A stretch of DNA of 64,000 nucleotides, from positions 47,806 through 111,805 of the forward strand of contig JARGPI010000024.1 of the NCBI GenBank assembly GCA_029213005.1. The letters run 5' to 3'. A model generated the notes under the pieces. That model ran no database searches. It was not told where the DNA came from and worked only from the letters and a program-made list of their open reading frames with translations. This document shows, piece by piece, positions 1 through 8,605 of this stretch (positions are counted from its first letter, which is position 1; each line of letters opens with the position of its first letter). Position numbers and translations under genes: made by a program. The stretch is from Verrucomicrobiales bacterium (GTDB taxonomy: Bacteria; Verrucomicrobiota; Verrucomicrobiia; Verrucomicrobiales; DEV007).

Positions 1-2
1 AC

Positions 3-578
3 TACGATAAATCACCGATTCCTCTCGAGGAAATGGCCTACTATTTTGATCGCCTGAAATCCACCGTCTTACCGAATGTCCACAATCTACAGAATTGTTT
101 TCGCAGTTACGGCCTCGAAGTCATCCACGTGCGGATTCAATCCTTGACCCGCGACGGGCGCGACCGCTCTAAAGGGCACAAACGGCTTGAGTTACACGCC
201 GCCCCCGGATCCGGTGACGCCTGCTTTCTCGAAGAAGTCGCCCCGGTTGGTGATGAAATTATCATTAACAAAACGGCGAGTGGTGTCTTCTCATCAACCA
301 ATCTCCATTACGTCCTCAACAATATGGAAATCAGTTCGCTTTATGTTTGCGGCGTTTACACCAACGAATGCGTCGAAACCACCGTCCGGGACGCCTGCGA
401 CCTGGGTTACCTCGTAACTATTATTGACGACGGATGCGCTACCGTGACCCCGGAACTGCACACCGCGAGCCTGAAAACCCTTCGGGACCGTTACGCCCGG
501 ATCATTACAGCAGAGGAAGCGATTGCCGATGTTGAGGAATACGGCGTCCGCCGGAGAAGCCAACCCAAAGTCATCTAA
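3..578 (+). CDS. Isochorismatase-family cysteine hydrolase, 5' truncated by window edge
   Basis: The frame is open to the left edge, so the N-terminus, which in this family holds the catalytic Asp, lies outside the window; the first in-window ATG is at 33. Numbered from that Met, Lys80 lies in IINKTASGVF and the putative nucleophile Cys113 lies in CGVYTNECVETTVRDA, which match the second and third members of the Asp-Lys-Cys triad of isochorismatase-like hydrolases (nicotinamidase, ureidoacrylate and N-carbamoyl hydrolases). Such enzymes are soluble alpha/beta proteins that cleave amide or vinyl-ether bonds. The substrate cannot be told from the sequence. No partner gene follows closely: the next gene starts about 180 bp downstream. 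Confidence 0.85.
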   Translation, partial: YDKSPIPLEEMAYYFDRLKSTVLPNVHNLQNCFRSYGLEVIHVRIQSLTRDGRDRSKGHKRLELHAAPGSGDACFLEEVAPVGDEIIINKTASGVFSSTNLHYVLNNMEISSLYVCGVYTNECVETTVRDACDLGYLVTIIDDGCATVTPELHTASLKTLRDRYARIITAEEAIADVEEYGVRRRSQPKVI

Positions 579-760
579 GACTCCGACAGGAATGTTTTTG
601 AGTTATTCCAATTCGGGTCTATAGTGGATTTCATCTAAAAAGAAGTTAACTGTCCCATACAGGTTCTGGTCGTTTGTTAGTATTTATTTTTTCGAAGAAT
701 CACTGGCTGAAGCGCATTGTCTGCTAGCTCTTGGTCAGTTTTAGAAAAAGTAAAAAAACA

Positions 761-1123
761 ATGAAATTATTTATCGGCAATCTCTCCTTCGACGCAACGG
801 AACCTGAACTTCGTGAAATTCTTGAGCCTTTTGGCCCGATTTTGGAATTTGTTCGCCCTCTTGATCGCGAAACCGGAAGGGTACGTGGTTTTGCCTTTAT
901 CACTCTGGCAGACCGCGACAAAGGGACCGAAGCAATCGAAGCTCTCAACGGAAAAGAAATCCATGGCAGACAGCTGAACGTCAACGAGGCGGAAGACCGC
1001 TCCCATCATCGTTCGTCAGCACCGCATCAGCCCTGGGATCGTTCAAATACCCAGACTGAGAAGCGAGTCGACGATCGCCCGGTCAAGAAAGACGGAAAAA
1101 AGGTGACCTACAAATCGATCTAA
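761..1123 (+). CDS. RRM-domain RNA-binding protein
   Basis: A protein of 120 residues that begins directly with an RNA recognition motif. RNP2 is LFIGNL near residues 3-8 and RNP1 is RGFAFITL near residues 42-50. The RRM ends near residue 80 and is followed by a basic, polar, probably disordered tail. This is the usual layout of small bacterial single-RRM proteins, often cold-inducible, that bind single-stranded RNA. I chose the ATG at 761 over an in-frame TTG at 731 because RRM proteins of this class start right at MKLFIGNL-type sequences. The gene stands alone between non-coding stretches. Confidence 0.85.
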   Translation: MKLFIGNLSFDATEPELREILEPFGPILEFVRPLDRETGRVRGFAFITLADRDKGTEAIEALNGKEIHGRQLNVNEAEDRSHHRSSAPHQPWDRSNTQTEKRVDDRPVKKDGKKVTYKSI

Positions 1124-1195
1124 TCGATCGCAGGTCACGGCCATCGCAGGGACATCCTCTGTGCTGTGGCCAGGCACATCGATGAGATGTGTAAA

Positions 1196-1216
1196 ATCCG
1201 GTTTATCTAACCGGAT
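1196..1216. terminator. Perfect 8-bp stem-loop in the spacer after the RRM gene
   Basis: ATCCGGTT and AACCGGAT flank a 5-nt loop about 70 bp after the RRM gene stop. There is no U-run, so termination is only a guess. Confidence 0.3.
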
Positions 1217-1310
1217 CCCAGTTCCGGGCGCAACGAGTCCCACTGAAGAACCGGTATTGACTGAATGCACCGAATGCGGGGCATTCATCGCAATCCATTT
1301 CACCAAATAG

Positions 1311-1334
1311 CAGACCGGAATATCTGTCCGGCTG
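1311..1334 (-). terminator. Hairpin just after the stop of the small membrane protein gene
   Basis: The arms CAGaCCGGA and TCCGGCTG pair with one bulged A around a 7-nt loop. The structure starts 6 nt beyond the stop codon of the minus-strand gene. The lack of a clear U-tract makes it a weak terminator candidate. Confidence 0.35.
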
Positions 1335-1340
1335 CTTCAG

Positions 1341-1745
1341 TCAGGGGATAATAAACTCTATCCGCTCGCCTTTTTTATTCGGATCAGGAATTTGGACCTT
1401 GGTTCCTGATTTCATCGGTTTGCCGGTAAACCCTCCAGCTTTGTGACTGTACTGCTCAATCGAAATTTCACCCAACTCAGGATAATACAGAAGTGTTACC
1501 ACAAGAGGATTCCCCTCGACCGGTAGAGCAACGTCGTCCTCGTCGAATTCCGGAGCCGGTTTCTCGCGCTGCGACTCCTCATCCTCGGAGGAAGGTGACG
1601 GAAGCTCAAGTGGAGCCTGAGGCAGACGATTCGAAACCGCGTCGTCAGGCAAGACCGTTGTTTTGCCAGTCTGAATAAATACCAGCACCAACACGACAGC
1701 GGCAAGCATGAGACTTCCTATAAGTAACCTTGTTGATTTCTTCAT
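1341..1745 (-). CDS. Hypothetical N-terminally membrane-anchored small protein
   Basis: A 134-residue protein. Residues 1-26 read as a short basic N-terminus (MKKSTR) and a hydrophobic segment rich in Leu/Val/Ala, so a signal anchor or uncleaved signal peptide is likely. Residues 30-80 are Pro/Glu/Asp-rich and probably disordered. A compact C-terminal part (about 80-134) alternates hydrophobic and polar residues and ends in IEFIIP. I do not recognise a family. The topology suggests a periplasmic or cell-surface C-terminus. A second small gene lies 61 bp upstream on the same strand, so the two could be co-transcribed. Confidence 0.6.
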   Translation of the reverse strand: MKKSTRLLIGSLMLAAVVLVLVFIQTGKTTVLPDDAVSNRLPQAPLELPSPSSEDEESQREKPAPEFDEDDVALPVEGNPLVVTLLYYPELGEISIEQYSHKAGGFTGKPMKSGTKVQIPDPNKKGERIEFIIP

Positions 1746-1806
1746 CTATCCGTCGAGATAATATCATCCCCCCTTGCCTCACACAAATATCATCTGCGTT
1801 GTAGCA

Positions 1807-2196
1807 TTATCGGCAGCGTGACAATTCTCTCTGGAGCGAGGTGGTCATCAAAGCGACGGCCCGCAACAAATCACGCCTCTTCTGAGCAATTTCGGGGGAC
1901 GATGAGGGTTCCGCAGATTTGAGAGTGAGGAATCCTTCGTAGTTTTTGCACAGCTCCAATTCCCGTTTGGCGCCTTCGACCGTAGCGAGCACACCCTGCC
2001 GGTATCGCCGGTTCATCAAAACTGAAATATCCTGGAGATAATCCTTCCAGTAGCTTTGTAATGCCCAGCGAACGTAGGCAACCATATCTTCCACTAAAGG
2101 CTCGCCGGTGCCTGGCAAAATGGTGTCCCGGGTCGTTGTTTTTCTTTCGTTCCGTAATGTGATTCGCTTTACCCCTGTATGACTGATCGTTTTCAT
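1807..2196 (-). CDS. Hypothetical soluble helical protein
   Basis: A 129-residue protein starting at an ATG, with no signal peptide or membrane segment. The first 30 residues are basic and polar. The rest looks largely alpha-helical, with Trp/Tyr-containing stretches (YVRWALQSYWKDYLQD) and a C-terminal helix rich in Arg and Leu. I do not recognise a domain. It precedes the small anchored protein on the same strand by 61 bp. Coding status rests on ORF length and a plausible amino-acid composition, so it is less certain than its neighbours. Confidence 0.5.
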   Translation of the reverse strand: MKTISHTGVKRITLRNERKTTTRDTILPGTGEPLVEDMVAYVRWALQSYWKDYLQDISVLMNRRYRQGVLATVEGAKRELELCKNYEGFLTLKSAEPSSSPEIAQKRRDLLRAVALMTTSLQRELSRCR

Positions 2197-2364
2197 GTTG
2201 GTTTGGTTCCGTGTTTTAGTTTACCCCTGAATAATTTGTTCCTACTGTTTCCTTCACCATTTGTTTCCAGCGGTTACAAATTAATTTGAAGAAGGCTAAT
2301 TTGGTGGCACCAATCAGGCCCGATAATTCTGGCAAAGGCGAACGGAGTCGTTCAAATTGCGTCG

Positions 2365-4251
2365 ATGAAAGGTTTTTATTCGCGACGGATTATCCTCCTG
2401 GAGTTCGGCATCGCAGCCTGCGCGATCGCTCTCTGGTTCGCCGTTTTTACAACTTCGGAGTCCCGTTATCTCGGTGCCAGAATGCTCGAAATTCATCAAT
2501 GGATCGATCCCGGATCAGAAAGCAAAGCCCCTCTGGTCACTGGAATGGCCGCCCTCACCCGCACTGATGGCATTCCGGATGCGCTCGAAAATCAATCGAT
2601 CAACTTTGCCTATCGGTGGCCGAATCAGCTGTTCCTCAGCGCCGAGGTAAAAGGGGATTCCTACCACCTCGCGAGGGAGGGTCAGGAGGTTAAAATTCAC
2701 GTTCCCCACAAAAAATTCGCGATTGTCGGAGCGAATGACATCCCGCGGTTTTCGACGCGACCGGACAGTGTCGATCCCGTGGAGTTAGAGCCGTTTTCTC
2801 TTCCGGCATCCCGCCTCCAACTGCGATTGCTTCCCGCTCTCGTCACAGCAAAAATCGAAACCTCCGATCAAAACGCTACCAAAATCTCGGCAAAATTTAA
2901 GCCCTGGGCCGCGCGGAAGTTCAATCTCCCCGGGGACTACACTTTCACCTTCAGTTTCGATCAGGACTCACAACTCACTGAACTCAACGTCAAAGACAGC
3001 GACGATCTCAACGTCGTTGCCGAATTTTCCGGGTGGCAGTTTTCCGGGGAGCGCCCCCTGCCCCAATACCCCGACGATGCCGAAAAGGTTGCCCTTTCCC
3101 ACTTGGTCAAATTTGTGGAAGTGACCCTGAAAAATCTCAACAGCCGGGCGGAACCTCTTCCCCCGGTTACGGGAAAGCGAACCGTTCTGGCGCACTCCGG
3201 AGAGGGGCGTCTCGAAGATCATGATGGCACCAAAGTTCTGTTTCTTAAAGGAACCCCGGAGGAAATGGGTAAACAGCACGGCGAATTGCTAACCCGGGAA
3301 ATTCGCGAAGTCACCGATCGAATTCTCTACGGCATCGGAGTCGGCAGCTCGTTCGGAAAAGGCCGCTGGTTCTTTGGCGAAATCGAAGAAGCGGTATCAA
3401 GGCTACACCCCTTCACCGATCCCCGTTACCTCGCCGAAATGGACGCGCTCGCTCTGGCTTCCGGCATGGACCGGGAAGAGTCGCGACTCTCAAACTTTTT
3501 TCCCGAACTCTTCCACTGCAGTGGGTTTGCTCTCAACGGCAGCGCCACCGTCGACGGAAAAATGTATCACGGCCGGGTGCTGGATTACATGATGGGTGTG
3601 GGCCTTGAGCAGAATGCGGTCGTCATGGTCGTGCAGCCGGATCAGGGCAACGCCTGGGTCAATCTCGGTTACGCCGGATTCATCGGCACCGTTACCGCAA
3701 TGAACGAAAAACAAATCGCTATAGGCGAAATGGGCGGCGGAGGTGAAGGTAATTGGGACGGCAAAGCGATGGCACAACTGATGAGAGAGGTGATGGAGAA
3801 AGCAAACACGCTGCAAGAAGCTATCTCAATCATAGAAAACAGCCCGCGAACCTGCGAGTACTACTACGTCATTTCAGATGCCAAATCAGGAGGCTCCGTA
3901 GGAATCGCCGCGACTCCCGACACTTTTGATATCATACGCCCCGGAACGGCCCATCCCAAACTGCCGCACCCAGTCAAAGACGCCGTTTTGCTATCATCGG
4001 GTAATCGTTACGAGGAACTGGTCAACCGGGTTAAAAATAACTATGGCAAGTTCAACGCAGAATCCGCCCGGGAGCTGATGACTCGACCGGTCTGTATGAA
4101 ATCAAATATCCAATCGGTGCTTTTCGCCCCCGACACGCTCGATTTCTGGGTGGCGAATGCCGATTCCGAAAATGTAGCGAGCCACACCCGCTATACCAAA
4201 TACAACCTCCGCGAACTGCTCAATCTCTCCCCGCAACTAACCCAGCGGTAA
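2365..4251 (+). CDS. C45-type autoproteolytic acyltransferase/hydrolase (Ntn fold), membrane-anchored
   Basis: A 628-residue protein with a hydrophobic segment at about residues 9-29, probably a signal anchor. Residues 30-270 form a region I do not recognise. The C-terminal ~350 residues match the C45/choloylglycine-hydrolase-like Ntn group: GTPEEMGKQHGELL near 295, then Cys385 in FHCSGFALNGSATVDGK followed by HGRVLDY. In this family autoproteolysis frees such a Cys as the N-terminal nucleophile for amide bond hydrolysis or acyl transfer. The ceramidase-like gene begins 15 bp after the stop and a dehydrogenase follows 4 bp after that, so all three are probably one operon. The combination suggests breakdown of an N-acylated compound outside the cytoplasm. 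The substrate is not known. Confidence 0.75.
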   Translation: MKGFYSRRIILLEFGIAACAIALWFAVFTTSESRYLGARMLEIHQWIDPGSESKAPLVTGMAALTRTDGIPDALENQSINFAYRWPNQLFLSAEVKGDSYHLAREGQEVKIHVPHKKFAIVGANDIPRFSTRPDSVDPVELEPFSLPASRLQLRLLPALVTAKIETSDQNATKISAKFKPWAARKFNLPGDYTFTFSFDQDSQLTELNVKDSDDLNVVAEFSGWQFSGERPLPQYPDDAEKVALSHLVKFVEVTLKNLNSRAEPLPPVTGKRTVLAHSGEGRLEDHDGTKVLFLKGTPEEMGKQHGELLTREIREVTDRILYGIGVGSSFGKGRWFFGEIEEAVSRLHPFTDPRYLAEMDALALASGMDREESRLSNFFPELFHCSGFALNGSATVDGKMYHGRVLDYMMGVGLEQNAVVMVVQPDQGNAWVNLGYAGFIGTVTAMNEKQIAIGEMGGGGEGNWDGKAMAQLMREVMEKANTLQEAISIIENSPRTCEYYYVISDAKSGGSVGIAATPDTFDIIRPGTAHPKLPHPVKDAVLLSSGNRYEELVNRVKNNYGKFNAESARELMTRPVCMKSNIQSVLFAPDTLDFWVANADSENVASHTRYTKYNLRELLNLSPQLTQR

Positions 4252-4266
4252 TCCTGAAAACCTGCT

Positions 4267-5646
4267 ATGAAGCCATTCATCCTCTTCGCCCTGACTTTGT
4301 TTATTTCCCTGCCCCTCGCGGCAGCAGATGTGTGGAAAGCGGGCGTCGCCAGCACCGTAATCACTCCGGAAAAGCCGATGTGGATGGCCGGGTATGGCTC
4401 ACGGAAAACCCCGGCGGAAGGGAAACGAACCGACCTTTTCGCCAAAGCGCTGATTCTCGAGGACCGCGATGCAAACCGGGCTCTCATCGTCACACTTGAT
4501 CTGGTAGGTATTGACCGGACATTTTCCAAAGACGTTTGCGATGCCCTGAAGGAGAACTTTCAGTTGGAACGAAACCAGATCGCTCTATGTACCTCCCACA
4601 CTCATAGTGGACCCGTGGTAGGTAAAAATCTGGCTCCGCTACACTTTTACAATGTCGACCCAACTCAGCAGGCTCTCATTGATGAGTACGCCATCACTCT
4701 CAAACAACAAATTGTTACCACCGTGGGACAGGCGATCGATTCCCTGGCTCCCGCTCTGGTTCAGACTGGTAGCGGAAAAGCGACCTTTGCAGTGAACCGT
4801 CGGAACAACACACCCTATGCACTGGTTCCCGAAAAACGACTCAAAGGCCAGCTGGTTGGCCCGGTCGATCACGATGTCCCCGTCCTCACCGTTCGAAACC
4901 CTGTCACGACAGACAATGAATCCGCAGGAGCGCTTCGCGCAATTCTCTTCGGCTATGCCTGCCACGCCACGGTCCTAAGCCTTAGCGAATGGAACGGAGA
5001 CTACCCCGGTTATGCCCAGTCGGAACTGGAAAAAAACCATCCCGGGGCAACGGCGCTGTTCTGGGCAGGATGCGGTGGCGATCAAAACCCTCTGCCCCGC
5101 AAAACGATCCCCCTCGCCGAAAAGTATGGAAAAGAGCTCGCAGAATCTGTCAGCGATGTGATTAAGGCTCCCATGCCGGCATTGCCCTCCACGATAGCAA
5201 GCGTCTATCAGGAAATTGAAGCACCGCTCGCGGAACTGCCCACCCGGGAAACCATTGCGAACAACTTAACATCCACCAACCGGTTCGAAGTCGCCCGGGC
5301 TCGCATGTTGAAACGCGAGATGGAGAAAAAGGGGGCTCTTGATGGATCCTATCCATTTCCGATCGGCTACTGGAATCTCGGCGGGGAGATCGATTTCTTT
5401 TTTCTGGGCGGCGAAGTGGTAGTCGACTACGCTCTCCGGCTGAAACGGGAACATTCGAATGCGAACACCTGGGTGTCTGCCTATGCAAACGATGTGATGG
5501 CCTATATACCTTCACATAGAGTTTTACTGGAGGGTGGATACGAAGGTGGTGGTTCCAACGTTTACTACGGCCTCCCCACCCTCTGGGCGGAATCCATCGA
5601 GGAAACCATTATCGAGGAAGCGACAAAACTAAAGCAGGCTCACTGA
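4267..5646 (+). CDS. Neutral/alkaline non-lysosomal ceramidase-like hydrolase, exported
   Basis: A 459-residue protein with a clear Sec signal peptide (MKPFILFALTLFISLPLAAA). The body matches the N-terminal catalytic domain of neutral ceramidases: AGVASTVITPEKPMWMAGYG at the start, TSHTHSGP carrying the zinc-type histidines, GYACHATVL, and WAGCGGDQNP. It lacks the C-terminal Ig-like domain of full-length ceramidases (usually ~650-700 residues). Such shorter proteins are frequent in Verrucomicrobiota and Planctomycetota and their true substrate is mostly untested. It sits in the middle of a three-gene plus-strand cluster between an Ntn hydrolase and an alcohol dehydrogenase, which fits a catabolic role on amide-linked substrates. 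Confidence 0.8.
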   Translation: MKPFILFALTLFISLPLAAADVWKAGVASTVITPEKPMWMAGYGSRKTPAEGKRTDLFAKALILEDRDANRALIVTLDLVGIDRTFSKDVCDALKENFQLERNQIALCTSHTHSGPVVGKNLAPLHFYNVDPTQQALIDEYAITLKQQIVTTVGQAIDSLAPALVQTGSGKATFAVNRRNNTPYALVPEKRLKGQLVGPVDHDVPVLTVRNPVTTDNESAGALRAILFGYACHATVLSLSEWNGDYPGYAQSELEKNHPGATALFWAGCGGDQNPLPRKTIPLAEKYGKELAESVSDVIKAPMPALPSTIASVYQEIEAPLAELPTRETIANNLTSTNRFEVARARMLKREMEKKGALDGSYPFPIGYWNLGGEIDFFFLGGEVVVDYALRLKREHSNANTWVSAYANDVMAYIPSHRVLLEGGYEGGGSNVYYGLPTLWAESIEETIIEEATKLKQAH

Positions 5647-5650
5647 CACC

Positions 5651-6679
5651 ATGAAAGCTATCCATATCGCCGAACCGCGCCGTCTCGAAACTATCGATAT
5701 ATCGGAGCCTGAAAGACCGACCGGAAATCAAGTGCTTGTAAAAACACACAGCATGGGAATTTGCGGGACGGACGTGAGCAGTTTTCTCGGAAAGTTTCCC
5801 TTTTTCGATTACCCGAGAATTCCCGGACACGAACTGGGCGTCGAAGTGATCGAAACCGGCGCAGAGGTCGAAAACCTCAAGCCCGGAGACCTCTGTAGTG
5901 TCGAGCCCTATCTGAACTGCGGAACCTGCTACCCCTGCCGGAAGGGCGCGACTAACTGCTGTGAATCACTGAATGTGATTGGTGTTATGTCCGACGGCGG
6001 GCTATGCGATCGCTTTTTGATACCTGCTCACAAACTCCATCGTTCCGACAAGCTGACGACAGAGCAACTCGCCCTTGTCGAGACTCTCGCAATCGGCTGC
6101 CACGCTGCGGAAAGAGCAGCACCTACTGAAAGCGACCGAATTTTAATTATCGGAGCCGGCCCAATCGGACTTTCCGCTCTCGAATTCGTAAAGCTGAGCG
6201 GAGCGGAACTTTCAGTCATGGACCGGGAGGAAAGTCGCCTTGAATTTTGCCGGAAGAACTATGGAATCAAAAATACGATTCCTTTTAAAGGAGATGGATC
6301 TGAAAAAACGGCGATAGAGGAAATCACCAAGGGCGATCGCTATTCCATCGTGATCGATGCGACAGGAAATCATTATTCCATGTCCGGAGCCCTGAGCTAT
6401 GTTTCGCAAACCGGCAGCTTGATTTACCTCGGGGTCACATCCGAAAACATCACCTTTCCCCATGCCGCTCTGCACCGGCCCGAGATCACGATCAAAGGCT
6501 CCCGCAACGCTCTGCCATCCGATTTCACCCGCTGTATTTCCCTGATCGAAAACGGCGCTATCGACACCGCTCCCTGGATCACCCATCGAGTCGGCTTTAA
6601 TGACGTCGTTAATAAATTTGAAACCTTCACCCGTCCGGAAAGCGGGGTTTTGAAGGCCGTCATTCAGGTATCCGACTGA
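5651..6679 (+). CDS. Zinc-dependent medium-chain alcohol/sugar-alcohol dehydrogenase
   Basis: A 342-residue protein. The GroES-like domain has catalytic-zinc ligands Cys38 (GICGTD) and His60-Glu61 (GHELG). A structural-zinc loop has Cys90, Cys93, Cys96 and Cys104. The Rossmann domain has the GxGxxG motif at Gly168-Gly173 (GAGPIG). This is the threonine dehydrogenase/sorbitol dehydrogenase-like branch of the MDR family, which oxidises a secondary alcohol with NAD(P). The protein has no signal peptide, so it acts in the cytoplasm. It starts 4 bp after the ceramidase-like gene and is almost certainly co-transcribed with it. Substrate unknown. Confidence 0.88.
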   Translation: MKAIHIAEPRRLETIDISEPERPTGNQVLVKTHSMGICGTDVSSFLGKFPFFDYPRIPGHELGVEVIETGAEVENLKPGDLCSVEPYLNCGTCYPCRKGATNCCESLNVIGVMSDGGLCDRFLIPAHKLHRSDKLTTEQLALVETLAIGCHAAERAAPTESDRILIIGAGPIGLSALEFVKLSGAELSVMDREESRLEFCRKNYGIKNTIPFKGDGSEKTAIEEITKGDRYSIVIDATGNHYSMSGALSYVSQTGSLIYLGVTSENITFPHAALHRPEITIKGSRNALPSDFTRCISLIENGAIDTAPWITHRVGFNDVVNKFETFTRPESGVLKAVIQVSD

Positions 6680-6737
6680 GAAGGCTGGATTTGCGCGACT
6701 TGCCGCCCCGATATTCCACCCGTAGAATGACCGGATT

Positions 6738-7265
6738 GTGAATCATCATTTCTCTACCATTCTCGTAATCAATTGTGGTTTGATTCTTTCAGGCTGCTTC
6801 CCTGACGCCGCAAAGCCGCCCGGGCCGGATTCGATTGAAACGCAGGACGCACCCGAAATCAAAAAGGTCGTTAGGAGTGACGAAGAGTGGCGCAGCCTTC
6901 TTACCCCGGAGCAATACCACATTTTGCGGGAATCCGGAACCGAACGCCCCAATGGTGAGACCTACGCCGAATTTAACAGTCAGGGAGCCGGCACTTATTT
7001 TTGTGGAGGTTGTGATGCCGAATTGTTTTCATCGAAGCACAAGTTCAACTCTCACTGCGGCTGGCCATCGTTTTACGACCCGGCCAATGCAAAGAACGTT
7101 GTCACTTACGAAGATAACACGCTGGGCGTGAGTCGCGTCGAAGTTCGCTGCGCGGTCTGTGACGGGCATCTCGGCCATGTCTTCACCGGCGAAGGCTTCG
7201 ACACCCCGACCGACAAACGTTACTGCATCAACGGAGTGGCATTGAAATTTGTTCCCGACGAGTAA
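6738..7265 (+). CDS. msrB: Peptide-methionine (R)-S-oxide reductase, lipoprotein form
   Basis: A 175-residue protein starting at GTG. Residues 1-20 form a lipoprotein signal with lipobox LSGC (Cys20), which implies a membrane-anchored, extracytoplasmic MsrB. The catalytic domain spans about 45-172. The zinc site has Cys89/Cys92 (CGGC) and Cys138/Cys141 (CAVC), HCGWPSF holds Cys107, and the catalytic Cys163 lies in RYCINGVAL. MsrB reduces the R-epimer of methionine sulfoxide in proteins and needs an electron donor; no thioredoxin-like partner is adjacent. It lies 58 bp after the dehydrogenase on the same strand and could share its transcript. Confidence 0.93.
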   Translation: MNHHFSTILVINCGLILSGCFPDAAKPPGPDSIETQDAPEIKKVVRSDEEWRSLLTPEQYHILRESGTERPNGETYAEFNSQGAGTYFCGGCDAELFSSKHKFNSHCGWPSFYDPANAKNVVTYEDNTLGVSRVEVRCAVCDGHLGHVFTGEGFDTPTDKRYCINGVALKFVPDE

Positions 7266-7338
7266 GTGAGGGCAAACCTTCGGACCGTCGCGGATTCCTG
7301 ACCGATGAAACTAACGTCCAAAGGACATTGCTACCGGC

Positions 7339-8361
7339 CTATGGCTTCGGTGTGTTGGGGCCGTCAGCGGGCAGCTCGGGTTTCTTGATGTAATCGGTAG
7401 GCACTTCGCCTTTCAGGGCGCTGAGAAAGTCTACAATCGATGCGGTCTCTTCATCGGTAAGGACGTGTCCCTGCTGATGTTCGGCCATCTTTTTGACGAT
7501 TTCCTCGAGTGTGGCAATCGAACCGTCGTGAAGATAGGGAGCGGTTTCTGTGATGTTACGAAGGCTGGGAACTTTAAAAAATCCAGTCATGGCTTCTTTC
7601 CCTTCAAGCTCACCGAGGCCTTTGTCTTTTGTCGGCCAGGGCTTTACCAATCCAAGCTTCTGGTAGATATGTCCACCGACCCCGGATCCCTGATGACAGG
7701 TAATACAACCTTTAGTGATGAAGAGAGAGAGACCTTTTTTCTGCTCGCTGGTGAGGGCTTCGTCATCGCCCTTCAAGTAGTTATCCCAGGGTGCCGGAGT
7801 AAGCAGCCCGCGCTCGAAAGCGCCAATGGCATTACCTACGTTGGCATAAGTTAGAGGCGACTCTTCGTCCGGGAAAGCGGTCTTGAACATTTCCACGTAA
7901 CCGGGGATTGATTTCAATACATTGAGTACAAAATCCTCATCGGGCATTCCCATCTCAATCGGATTCAACACCGGCCCGATCGCCTGCGCTTCGACATCTG
8001 CAGCGCGACCGTCCCAGAATTGAGCAATGTGTAGTGCCGCATTGTAGACCGTCGGTGCCGAACGACCGCCCTTCTGCTTGCCGATACCAGTGGAGACCGC
8101 AGCCCCGTCGTCACCGAAACTCGCCAAATCATGACAGGTATTACAGGAAACGGACCGGTCTTTCGAAAGCCGCGTGTCGTAATAGAGCATCCGCCCGAGA
8201 TTGACCTTTGCCTCAGTGGAGGGATTGTTCGGATTTTCTACCGATTCCGGCAGGGGCTGAAACATTCCCAGCATCGAACGGTTGATTGCAATCTCATTGC
8301 CGAAGGCAGGCAGAGAAAGGGCACCAACTAAGGTAAACACTAAAAATAACGCGGATTTCAT
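7339..8361 (-). CDS. Di-heme cytochrome c peroxidase family protein (CcpA/MauG type)
   Basis: A 340-residue protein when started at the ATG that begins a Sec signal peptide (MKSALFLVFTLVGALSLPAFG); the frame is open further upstream, but that extension would bury the signal. Two heme c motifs are seen, Cys73-Cys76-His77 (CNTCH) and Cys219-Cys222-His223 (CITCH), with NLGRMLYYDTRLS, FWDGRA and SLRNITETAPYLHDG typical of bacterial di-heme peroxidases. The family reduces periplasmic hydrogen peroxide with cytochrome c or copper proteins as donors, and some members oxidise protein residues. It converges with msrB (73 bp apart); both point to periplasmic oxidative stress defence, but they are on opposite strands. 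Confidence 0.92.
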   Translation of the reverse strand: MKSALFLVFTLVGALSLPAFGNEIAINRSMLGMFQPLPESVENPNNPSTEAKVNLGRMLYYDTRLSKDRSVSCNTCHDLASFGDDGAAVSTGIGKQKGGRSAPTVYNAALHIAQFWDGRAADVEAQAIGPVLNPIEMGMPDEDFVLNVLKSIPGYVEMFKTAFPDEESPLTYANVGNAIGAFERGLLTPAPWDNYLKGDDEALTSEQKKGLSLFITKGCITCHQGSGVGGHIYQKLGLVKPWPTKDKGLGELEGKEAMTGFFKVPSLRNITETAPYLHDGSIATLEEIVKKMAEHQQGHVLTDEETASIVDFLSALKGEVPTDYIKKPELPADGPNTPKP

Positions 8362-8605
8362 GGTCAATATCGTATCGGTTTTTACCGCCCAAAATATCAG
8401 TTTTGTGGGCTTATTAGTGATTTTCATCACCAAAGGCACGTATCTACAATTCAGTTTTGAAATGATCAAATGCTAAGTCGACTTTTTCATGGAGGCCTTA
8501 CAGGAAAGAGCCTTTCAAGAAAAGCCAGATTACGCCTTTCGAATACAAAACCACCTATAAATTCAAGCGTTGCCAGTCCATCCGGATTCAGTCCTGAATC
8601 GTTAC

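Noticed and set aside
579..730. A small RNA gene in the spacer before the RRM gene
   Set aside because: No stable stem-loop, tRNA-like fold or known riboswitch pattern could be made out in these 150 bases.
1043..1306. Minus-strand frame overlapping the 3' end of the RRM gene
   Set aside because: It overlaps a well-supported gene and has no recognisable domain. The spacer part contains hairpins instead.
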